This document shows positions 1 to 5,242 of a DNA stretch of 5,829 bases, one piece after another. The stretch covers positions 1 through 5,829 of the forward strand of contig JAJXXB010000272.1 in NCBI GenBank assembly GCA_021781315.1, in the 5' to 3' direction. The notes under the pieces were generated by a model. The model saw only the letters and a program-made list of their open reading frames with translations. It ran no database searches and had not been told where the DNA came from. Position 1 is the stretch's first letter. Each line of letters starts with the position of its first letter. The stretch comes from Actinomycetes bacterium (GTDB lineage: Bacteria > Actinomycetota > Acidimicrobiia > Acidimicrobiales > RAAP-2). The position numbers and the translations under genes are program-made.

Positions 1-645
1 TGGCGCGGGCGGCGCGGGCGGCGCGGGCGGCGCGGGCGGGCTGGCCGACGCAGCGGGGCGAGAGGTCTCGCTGACGTGGAACGCGGTGTCGACCCATCGG
101 CTGAACTCGCTCAACACACCGGCCAGGCGCGTGCGCTCGGACTCGAGCTGGCGCGCCAACTTGTCGACGTCCTCGCTGAGACGCTGCTTGAGGCCGTTGA
201 GTCGGTTCACCTCGTCCTCGGCGCGACTGCGCGCCTCGACGATGATCTCGCGGGCCCGCTCCTGGGCGGCCGTCGTAAGCTCACGCGCCTTGGCCTCGGC
301 CTCGGCCTGGGCGTGCTCGATGAACTGCTGGGCCATCGCGATCATCGAGGAGACTTGCTCGGCGCCGCGGCCCGACGCCACGGGAGCAGCGCTCGGGGCG
401 GAGGGCGCCGCCGCCGGTGCCGGGGCGCTCGCGGCACGGCCGCTTTCGAGCTGGTTGATGCGCTCAGCGGCCTGGCGAAGCTGCTGACGCTGCTGGGCCA
501 GCTGGTCGCGCAACTGACGAGCCTCGTTGGAGACCCGTTCGAGGAATTCGTCCACCTCGTCGACGTTGTAGCCCCGCATACCGACCTTGAAGGCAACGGT
601 GTCGATGGAGCCCAGTGCGGAGGTGGCGTTATCCGGTGTATCCAT
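1..645 (-). CDS. divIVA: DivIVA/Wag31 polar growth and septum protein (3' end outside window)
   Basis: DivIVA (Wag31 or Ag84 in mycobacteria) is a coiled-coil scaffold that gathers at curved membrane of poles and septa and directs wall synthesis there. The first 215 residues are present and the frame is open at base 1. The start is ATG at 645 with GGTGG five to nine bases upstream. Residues 18-38 (AFKVGMRGYNVDEVDEFLERV) are the conserved membrane-targeting N-terminal domain with Phe19, Arg24-Gly25-Tyr26 and Glu30-Val31-Asp32. A first coiled coil follows to about 68. Residues 71-92 are an Ala/Pro/Ser linker. A second coiled coil, rich in Ala, Glu and Arg, runs from about 95 to 185. After SETSRPAASAS comes a Pro-Pro-Ala repeat running out of the window. 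The gene does not appear as a closed reading frame because its stop lies beyond the left edge; the long plus-strand frames over it are antisense shadows. Confidence 0.94.
   Translation of the reverse strand, partial: MDTPDNATSALGSIDTVAFKVGMRGYNVDEVDEFLERVSNEARQLRDQLAQQRQQLRQAAERINQLESGRAASAPAPAAAPSAPSAAPVASGRGAEQVSSMIAMAQQFIEHAQAEAEAKARELTTAAQERAREIIVEARSRAEDEVNRLNGLKQRLSEDVDKLARQLESERTRLAGVLSEFSRWVDTAFHVSETSRPAASASPPAPPAPPAPPAP
2..37. repeat. Four perfect tandem copies of a 9-base unit (ggcgcgggc)
   Basis: The unit GGCGCGGGC is repeated at 2-10, 11-19, 20-28 and 29-37 without mismatch. Read on the minus strand within divIVA it encodes Pro-Pro-Ala repeats in the C-terminal tail. The length is a multiple of three, so copy-number change would keep the frame. 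The array may continue beyond the left edge. Confidence 0.9.
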
Positions 646-687
646 GCAGCCACCATACTGCCCGCGTGTGGTGCTGACGAGGACGAA

Positions 688-942
688 CTAGTGGATGAAG
701 GAGTTGATCAGCTCGAGCGCGACGATCGCGATCAGCACCGAGAAGTCAACGGCCACGGCACCGACGCGAGGGCGCGGCAGGATCGAACGGATGGGTCGCA
801 AGACCGGCTCGGTGAGGATCGAGAGATAGTGGCGCACCGTACCCAGTCCCCCGCTCTGGCTCGAGGCGGGGAACCAACTCAGCAGCGCCGAGATGATCAG
901 GATCCAGATGTAGAGAAAGATCAGGTTGTGCAGCAGCGTCAT
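688..942 (-). CDS. yggT: YggT family small membrane protein
   Basis: This is an 84-residue integral membrane protein of the YggT/Ycf19 family, whose members typically sit between sepF and divIVA. The molecular role is not well defined; family members have been linked to membrane organisation and osmotic or division phenotypes. Two hydrophobic spans are visible, about residues 4-25 (LHNLIFLYIW... to LLSWFP) and 65-82 (VDFSVLIAIVALELINSF). Between them is the family hallmark LTEPVLRPIRSILPRP, followed by a Gly-containing turn and Asp66-Phe67-Ser68. The ATG at 942 overlaps the sepF stop as ATGA. No strong ribosome site of its own is visible, so it probably relies on coupling to sepF. The gene ends 42 bases before divIVA. 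Confidence 0.92.
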   Translation of the reverse strand: MTLLHNLIFLYIWILIISALLSWFPASSQSGGLGTVRHYLSILTEPVLRPIRSILPRPRVGAVAVDFSVLIAIVALELINSFIH

Positions 943-1517
943 GAGACGTCAAAGGACCGGAAGTTGGTCAGGTGGAGTCGGTCACGAGCCTCCGCGCTGA
1001 CGTAGGTGCCGCGCGGGATGATCAGGTAGACCCCCGGGGCCAGTCGGTCGATCTTGGCCCAGAGCGCGTGGGCCGAACCGGCCGAGAAGTCGACGGTGCG
1101 ACGCGCGGCCGCCGGATCGAGGTGGGTGACGTTGAGCACCACCGCGCGCCCGTCGCGCAGCAGGTCCGTCACGCGGCTCGACTCGTTAAAGGAGATCGGC
1201 TCGAAGATCGCCGGCTCGCGGTCCACCGGCAGGGGCGCGGCCGACGCCGCGGGGCGCGGCGAGGGCATGGGGCGCACGCGCGGGGCCTGACCGGCGTTGT
1301 CGAGCACCGAGATCGACGAGGTGCGCGGCGGGGTCGGACGCGCGGGCGCGGGAGCGGCGTAGGGGCGCGGGGCCGGGGCGGGCGCGGGGGTCCACTCGGG
1401 CTCGCGGTCGTATTCGGGCTCGGCGAAGGGCCGAGTCGGTACACCCGACGCGTAGTCACCGTATTCGTCCTCGATGAGCCCGAGGAAGCCCAGGAACTTA
1501 CGTGTCTTGTCTCTCAT
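939..1517 (-). CDS. sepF: Cell division protein SepF
   Basis: SepF binds the FtsZ tail and anchors the ring to the membrane, the job FtsA does in many other bacteria. It has 192 residues. The N-terminus MRDKTRKFLGFLGLIEDEYGDY (1-22) matches the membrane-binding amphipathic helix of actinobacterial SepF. Residues about 28-100 form a long low-complexity linker rich in Pro, Ala and Arg, with PAPAPAP runs. The SepF/DUF552 core runs from about 104 to 175: FEPISFNESSRVTDLLRDG, AVVLNVTHLD, ARRTVDFSAG, and YLIIPRGTYVS. The ATG at 1517 has a good GAGGAG ribosome site six bases upstream. The gene lies 34 bases after yggS, and its TGA overlaps the yggT ATG by four bases. No ftsA is seen in the window, which fits SepF being the main anchor here. 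Confidence 0.96.
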   Translation of the reverse strand: MRDKTRKFLGFLGLIEDEYGDYASGVPTRPFAEPEYDREPEWTPAPAPAPRPYAAPAPARPTPPRTSSISVLDNAGQAPRVRPMPSPRPAASAAPLPVDREPAIFEPISFNESSRVTDLLRDGRAVVLNVTHLDPAAARRTVDFSAGSAHALWAKIDRLAPGVYLIIPRGTYVSAEARDRLHLTNFRSFDVS

Positions 1518-1523
1518 GCGTTT

Positions 1524-1529
1524 CTCCTC
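1524..1529 (-). promoter_or_regulatory. Ribosome binding site of sepF
   Basis: GAGGAG on the minus strand stands six bases before the sepF ATG, in the 34-base gap after yggS. It is one of the two best matches to the anti-Shine-Dalgarno sequence in the window and suggests independent, efficient initiation of sepF. Confidence 0.8.
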
Positions 1530-1551
1530 GCGGGGCTACCGCCCACCCATG

Positions 1552-2214
1552 TTAGGCGAGGGGTGGGTTCGTCCGGGGGGCTCGGGGGCCGAAGAGGGCC
1601 CGACCCACGCGCACTTCGCTGGTTCCGAAGCGACACGCGAGCTCCAGGTCGTCGCTCATTCCCATGGACCGCACGCCGAGCCCCAGCCCGTCGGCCAGGC
1701 GCGCCGTCTCGCGAAAGGCGAGCGTGGCGCCCGCCGGATCCGGCGGCGCGACGGTCATCAGACCCACGACGTCCAGTCCCCGGTCCCGGGCTCGGGCGAC
1801 CAGACCGGCCACCTCGTCCGGGGCGGCCCCGTTGCGCTGGGCCAGGTCGGTGAAGTCCACCTGGACGTAGAGCCGGGCCGTGGCGCCGATCGCCGCCAGG
1901 CGCGCGATCTCCTTGTCGCGCGAGATCGAGCAGATGACGTCCGCGGCCGCCGCGACGCGGGCGATCTTGTTGCTCTGTAGTGCCCCCAGGTAGTGCCAGG
2001 ACACGTCAACGTCGCCGAGGACCGTACGCTTGTCCTCCAACTCGACGAGGTAGTTCTCCCCCACCGCATCGAGTCCCGCGGACGCCGCGGCGCGCACCGC
2101 CTCGGGTCCGAAGGTCTTGGTCACCGCGACCACCCGCACCGACGACGGGTCGCGGCCCGCCGCGGCGATGCGCTCGCGCAACGTCGCGAGGTTGCGCGCG
2201 ACGCGCTCGGTCAG
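1552..2214 (-). CDS. yggS: YggS/PipY-family pyridoxal phosphate homeostasis protein
   Basis: This is a single-domain PLP-binding protein of the YggS/PROSC/YBL036C family (fold III alanine-racemase-like barrel). The family affects vitamin B6 and amino-acid balance and has no established catalytic activity. From the proposed CTG start there are 220 residues. The PLP lysine is Lys33 in VAVTKTF. Other family motifs are GENYLVE (52-58), WHYLGALQSNK (73-83), VQVD (117-120), GLMTV (151-155), SMGMSDDLELA (183-193) and FGTSEVRVGRALFG (196-209). No ATG, GTG or TTG lies in frame between the ftsZ end and a TTG at 2181, which would give 209 residues. However, the residues before that TTG (RVARNLATLRERI) align with the conserved first helix of the family. 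CTG at 2214 has a GAGAG stretch four bases upstream and sits seven bases after the ftsZ stop. The family call is firm; the start is uncertain. Confidence 0.93.
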   Translation of the reverse strand: MTERVARNLATLRERIAAAGRDPSSVRVVAVTKTFGPEAVRAAASAGLDAVGENYLVELEDKRTVLGDVDVSWHYLGALQSNKIARVAAAADVICSISRDKEIARLAAIGATARLYVQVDFTDLAQRNGAAPDEVAGLVARARDRGLDVVGLMTVAPPDPAGATLAFRETARLADGLGLGVRSMGMSDDLELACRFGTSEVRVGRALFGPRAPRTNPPLA

Positions 2215-2221
2215 TTCGCTC

Positions 2222-3307
2222 TCAGCGGAGGAAGCTGGGAAGGTCGTCGTCGCCGCCCACGTCGAAGAAGTCGTCGGTCGCGCTCGAGAAGATGTCGCTG
2301 CGCGGGCCCTCGGTCATCACCGGTTCGGAGATGGTGGTCGGCGTCGGACGCGGGTTGGGGTGCGGATCGAAGCCCGCGGCGATCACCGTCACGCGCACCG
2401 CGTCGCCGATCGAGTCGTCGATCACGCTGCCGAAGATGATGTTGGCGTCGGGGTGGGCCACCGAGTGGATGATGTTGGCCGCGTCGGTGACCTCGGTGAG
2501 GGTCACGTCCGAGCCGCCGACGATGTTCATCAGGATCCCGCGCGCGCCGTCGATGGAGGCCTCGAGCAACGGCGAGGTGATCGCCGCGCGCGCCGCGTTG
2601 ACCGCGCGACCTTCACCGGTGGACTGGCCGACGCCCATGATGGCGCTGCCGGCGTTGCGCATGATCGCGTTGACGTCGGCGAAGTCGGTGTTGATCAGTC
2701 CGGGCACCGTGATCAGGTCCGTCACGCCCCGCACGGCCGACAACAGCACGTCATCGGCGATCTTGAAGGCCTCGAGCATCGAGGTGTCCGACGCGGTCAC
2801 CGAGAGCAGCCGGTCGTTGGGGATCACGATCAGGGTGTCGACCTTCGAGCGCAGGGCCTCGATCCCCTTCTCGGCCTGGGTGGCGCGCCGCTTGCCCTCG
2901 AAGGAGAACGGGCGTGTCACGACGCCGATCGTCAGGCTGCCCAGCGATCGGGCGATCTCGGCCACGACCGGGGCGGCCCCGGTACCGGTGCCGCCACCCT
3001 CACCGGCGGTGATGAACACCATGTCGGTGTCCTTCAACGCCTCTTCGATCTCGGCGCGGTGGTCTTCGGCGGCCTGGCGCCCGACCTCGGGATCACTGCC
3101 GGCGCCGAGCCCGCGGGTGAGCTGACGACCGATGTCGAGCTTGAGATCCGCCTCCGAGAGCAACAGGGCCTGGGCATCCGTGTTGGCGGCGATGAATTCG
3201 ATGTTGCGAAGACCCGAGGAGATCATCCGGTTCACGGCGTTGACACCGCCGCCCCCCACGCCGATCACCTTGATCACGGCGTGGTAATTGTTCTGGTTGA
3301 GACTCAT
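2222..3307 (-). CDS. ftsZ: Cell division protein FtsZ
   Basis: FtsZ is the tubulin-like GTPase that polymerises into the cytokinetic ring. The ATG at 3307 gives 361 residues starting [16 protein letters not shown]; an in-frame GTG at 3343 would add 12 residues with no family likeness. AGGGGG lies three bases before the ATG. Visible elements are the nucleotide-binding start [15 protein letters not shown] (14-28), NTDAQAL, the tubulin signature GGGTGTG (104-110) preceded by AGE as in actinobacteria, RPFSFEG, PNDRLL, and the T7 synergy loop with Asn206, Asp208 and Asp211 in LINTDFADV. The globular part ends near AAGFD (311-314). A short linker of about 39 residues, rich in Pro, Thr and Asp, leads to the tail DDLPSFLR, the conserved peptide that binds membrane anchors such as SepF. 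The gene has its own upstream gap with promoter-like sequence. It ends seven bases before the proposed yggS start. Confidence 0.99.
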   Translation of the reverse strand: MSLNQNNYHAVIKVIGVGGGGVNAVNRMISSGLRNIEFIAANTDAQALLLSEADLKLDIGRQLTRGLGAGSDPEVGRQAAEDHRAEIEEALKDTDMVFITAGEGGGTGTGAAPVVAEIARSLGSLTIGVVTRPFSFEGKRRATQAEKGIEALRSKVDTLIVIPNDRLLSVTASDTSMLEAFKIADDVLLSAVRGVTDLITVPGLINTDFADVNAIMRNAGSAIMGVGQSTGEGRAVNAARAAITSPLLEASIDGARGILMNIVGGSDVTLTEVTDAANIIHSVAHPDANIIFGSVIDDSIGDAVRVTVIAAGFDPHPNPRPTPTTISEPVMTEGPRSDIFSSATDDFFDVGGDDDLPSFLR

Positions 3308-3331
3308 AAACCCCCTTGGGTGAACCCTTCT

Positions 3332-3359
3332 ATTGTGTCCCACCGCAGCGGGGGGTCAC
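3332..3359 (-). promoter_or_regulatory. Weaker second promoter candidate for ftsZ
   Basis: GTGACC (3359-3354) and CACAAT (3337-3332) stand 16 bases apart on the minus strand, with four or five of six matches each to sigma-A consensus boxes. A start here would lie close to the ftsZ ribosome site, leaving a leader of about 15-20 bases. Multiple ftsZ promoters are known in other actinobacteria, but this one is a weak match. Confidence 0.25.
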
Positions 3360-3370
3360 GATCATTCGCG

Positions 3371-3386
3371 TTCAAGTGTGTTTGAA
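3371..3386 (-). repeat. Short inverted repeat over the predicted ftsZ transcription start
   Basis: On the minus strand TTCAA, six bases (ACACAC) and TTGAA form a 16-base dyad with 5-base arms. It begins at the last base of the proposed -10 box and would cover the transcription start, a usual place for a repressor site. The arms are short, so it may be chance. Confidence 0.3.
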
Positions 3387-3414
3387 GGCTAGCCATCGTC
3401 CCTCGGGTGGTCAA
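3386..3414 (-). promoter_or_regulatory. Putative sigma-A-type promoter upstream of ftsZ
   Basis: On the minus strand the gap after ftsQ holds TTGACC (3414-3409), a 17-base spacer and TAGCCT (3391-3386). The -35 matches TTGACA at five of six positions and the -10 fits the TAnnnT form common in actinobacteria. It lies about 80 bases before the ftsZ ATG, giving a leader of roughly 70 bases. It would let ftsZ and the genes after it be transcribed separately from murC, murB and ftsQ. This is read by eye from sequence alone. Confidence 0.55.
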
Positions 3415-3419
3415 ATGTC

Positions 3420-4337
3420 TCACGAGGGCGCGCCGCCCGTCACGGCGAGCGAACCGGGCACCGACACGTCGACGATGTCGCCCGGGGCGAGACGGGCGTG
3501 GGCGATCACCGAGGCGATGGAGACCCACTTGGCGTGGAGATTCGTGGCCGGGCCGAGGACGAAGCGCACGGGGGTCGTCAGGGCGAGGGTCACGTCACCC
3601 GCGGCGTTGACGGTGATGGTCGACACCTGGCTGGAGAACGCCGGCGGCAACTGACTGGCGACGTAGGCCGCGGCTCGTCCGGCGACGAGAAAGGGCCACG
3701 TCGCCGCGCGAGGGTGGTCGTAGATCAACGTCGGCAGGTTGGCGGTGCGCGGCGCAACACCCAGATCGTGGCCGGTCGCGTCGACGTAGACCAGGACGTG
3801 GCCGGGCGCGTACGCCACGGCGACCGCGGTGCGTTCGGTCACTCGCACGACCACCCGATTGGGCCAGTGCTTAACGACCGCCACCGACTGGACCCAGGGG
3901 AATCGGGCGAGTCGCGCGTCAAGGGACGCGGCGCTGACGTCGATGATCGGCGGGTCGGAGGCGAGTCCGGAGGCGGCGAGAACCGCACCCGCCGACTCGT
4001 GGCGTAGGCCCACGAACGCGACGTGGCGCACCCGGAAGAGGGGTGAGCGCAACGTCCACTCGACCCCGCTGACCAGGATGATCACTGCACTCACGACCGC
4101 CAGAACGATGAGGACCACACGCCGGCGTCGAGGCCGCGGCGCCCGGGGAACCTTCGCCACCCGCGTCGGCGAGTCGGCCTTGGACGAACGGCGACGCGGG
4201 GTCGTCGCGGGACCGGTCCGCGTGCGGGTGCGCGTCGGGTCGACGGGTGACGACTTCGATCCCTCGCGACGCGCGCGCCGCGACGCGCGCGCCGCGCGAG
4301 GCGACCGCGACGCCGACACGGGCCGTCGCCGGCTCAC
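3420..4337 (-). CDS. ftsQ: Cell division protein FtsQ (POTRA domain)
   Basis: FtsQ is the bitopic membrane protein that, with FtsL and FtsB, connects the FtsZ ring to septal peptidoglycan synthesis. The GTG start at 4337 gives 305 residues. It overlaps the murB TGA as GTGA and has a strong GGAGGG ribosome site five bases upstream. The open frame runs much further upstream inside murB, but those starts would overlap murB heavily and have no such support. Residues 1-73 are a cytoplasmic, disordered-looking tail with 23 arginines. Residues 74-92 (VVLIVLAVV... to SGV) form the single membrane span. A POTRA domain begins near 99 (SPLFRVRHVAFVGLRHES), followed by FPWVQSVAVVKHWPNRVVVRVTER, matching the FtsQ signature. 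The rest is the extracytoplasmic beta domain, ending in TGGAPS. FtsQ is preferred over DivIB only as a naming choice. The tail has a 14-base tandem repeat. Confidence 0.95.
   Translation of the reverse strand: MSRRRPVSASRSPRAARASRRARREGSKSSPVDPTRTRTRTGPATTPRRRSSKADSPTRVAKVPRAPRPRRRRVVLIVLAVVSAVIILVSGVEWTLRSPLFRVRHVAFVGLRHESAGAVLAASGLASDPPIIDVSAASLDARLARFPWVQSVAVVKHWPNRVVVRVTERTAVAVAYAPGHVLVYVDATGHDLGVAPRTANLPTLIYDHPRAATWPFLVAGRAAAYVASQLPPAFSSQVSTITVNAAGDVTLALTTPVRFVLGPATNLHAKWVSIASVIAHARLAPGDIVDVSVPGSLAVTGGAPS
4267..4294. repeat. Two perfect tandem copies of a 14-base unit in ftsQ
   Basis: CGACGCGCGCGCCG occurs at 4267-4280 and again at 4281-4294. It lies in the part of ftsQ encoding the Arg/Ala-rich cytoplasmic tail (around residues 15-24). 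The unit is not a multiple of three, so gain or loss of one copy would shift the ftsQ frame. Confidence 0.85.
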
Positions 4338-5242
4338 CGAGACCCTCCGAAGCCGACCAAGCGGTGCTCGAGCACCAAGTCGACTCCCGTCACCTCGCGC
4401 ACCCGAGCAGCCACGTCGCGGGCCAGTTCGTAGACGTCGTTCGCCCGACCGCCGGCGTCGACCTGGATGAAGTTGGCGTGCTTGTCGCTCACGACCGCGC
4501 TGCCGTGGCGTAACCCCTTGGCGCCCACCGACTCGATCAGCCGGCCGGCCGAGTCCCCCGGCGGGTTGCGAAAGACGCTGCCGGCGTTGGCCCCGCCCGG
4601 CTGGTGGACGCGGCGCCACGCCACGACGTCGCCCAGCGCCGCGCGGGCGGTCGCGGGGTCGCCGCGACGCAGGTGCAGGGTCACCTCTACGACCACGTCG
4701 CCGGGTTGCAGAGCGCTCTCGCGGTAGCCGAAGTGCAGGTCAGCGGCGGCTAGACGGACGAGCTCCTCGCGCCAGAGGGTGACCGACACCACGCTGGCGG
4801 CCATATCGGAGCCGTGTCCGCCGGCGTTCATCGCCACCGCTCCCCCGAAGGTGCCCGGCACGCCCACCGCCCACTCGAAGCCCACGACGCCGTCTGCGGC
4901 GAGGCGTCGTGCCGCGATGGGCAGGTCGAGCGCCGCCCCGGCGCGCACCACGACCACGTCATGGTCGTCGAACCAGTCGAGCCCGGCGAAGCCGGCCCCC
5001 AAGCGAATCGCCACGATCTCGTGTTCGCCGTCGGCGACGAGCAGGTTCGAGCCGTTTCCGATGACGACGATCGCCAGGCCGCACGCGCGCAGCGAGGGTC
5101 CCAGTTCGGCCAAGTCCTCGAGGGACTCCAGGGTGAGTAGGACCCGCGCCGCGCCGCCCACGCGATACGTCGTCAGTCCCGCGAGGGACGCGTGCGGGAT
5201 CGCTCGGTCCCCGGCCAGTTCGAGGAGAGCGTCGAGGCTCAC
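4334..5242 (-). CDS. murB: UDP-N-acetylenolpyruvoylglucosamine reductase (type II MurB)
   Basis: MurB is the cytoplasmic FAD enzyme that uses NADPH to reduce UDP-GlcNAc-enolpyruvate to UDP-MurNAc, the substrate of the neighbouring MurC. The protein has 302 residues, normal for the type II class. Motifs are TTYRVGG (24-30), the FAD-binding GNGSNLL (62-68) and GVPGTFGGAVAMNAGG (127-142), YRES (173-176, with the family's active-site Tyr173 and Arg174), AGSVFRNP (220-227, where Ser222 is the expected proton donor), KHANF (254-258) and a C-terminal glutamate, Glu292, in the position of the catalytic acid. The GTG start at 5242 overlaps the murC stop (GTGA), with a G-rich stretch (GGGGG) about ten bases upstream. 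The start fits the family because TTYRVGG falls about 24 residues in. The stop overlaps the start of ftsQ in the same GTGA manner. No key residue is missing. Confidence 0.97.
   Translation of the reverse strand: MSLDALLELAGDRAIPHASLAGLTTYRVGGAARVLLTLESLEDLAELGPSLRACGLAIVVIGNGSNLLVADGEHEIVAIRLGAGFAGLDWFDDHDVVVVRAGAALDLPIAARRLAADGVVGFEWAVGVPGTFGGAVAMNAGGHGSDMAASVVSVTLWREELVRLAAADLHFGYRESALQPGDVVVEVTLHLRRGDPATARAALGDVVAWRRVHQPGGANAGSVFRNPPGDSAGRLIESVGAKGLRHGSAVVSDKHANFIQVDAGGRANDVYELARDVAARVREVTGVDLVLEHRLVGFGGSR
4343..4348 (-). promoter_or_regulatory. Ribosome binding site deciding the ftsQ start
   Basis: GGAGGG on the minus strand, inside the last codons of murB, lies five bases before the GTG at 4337. 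It decides in favour of this start over the many in-frame upstream codons inside murB. Confidence 0.8.

Noticed and set aside
646..687. Possible promoter or terminator between yggT and divIVA
   Set aside because: The 42-base gap shows no pair of promoter boxes at proper spacing and no hairpin with a T run; divIVA is more likely read through from upstream.
76..1005. Long plus-strand frame of 309 codons
   Set aside because: It lies antisense to divIVA, yggT and part of sepF, has no recognisable domain, and has the Arg/Gly/Asp-rich make-up of a shadow frame in GC-rich DNA.
3308..3343. FtsZ start at GTG 3343, adding 12 residues
   Set aside because: The added residues do not resemble FtsZ N-termini, and the ATG at 3307 has a G-rich ribosome site and gives the usual N-terminal length.
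3346..3360. Hairpin-like C-rich/G-rich stretch before ftsZ as a terminator of the murC-murB-ftsQ transcript
   Set aside because: The stem (CCGC/GCGG around one base) is too short with too small a loop, and no T run follows.
1980..3385. Overlapping plus-strand frames of 381 and 422 codons opposite ftsZ
   Set aside because: Both mirror the ftsZ and yggS codons, have no family likeness and no ribosome site; ftsZ on the other strand is unmistakable.
4338..4619. Longer FtsQ reaching back to a start at 4619
   Set aside because: It would overlap murB by almost 290 bases and add residues with no FtsQ likeness; the GTG at 4337 has a strong ribosome site and the same overlap style as the neighbouring junction.
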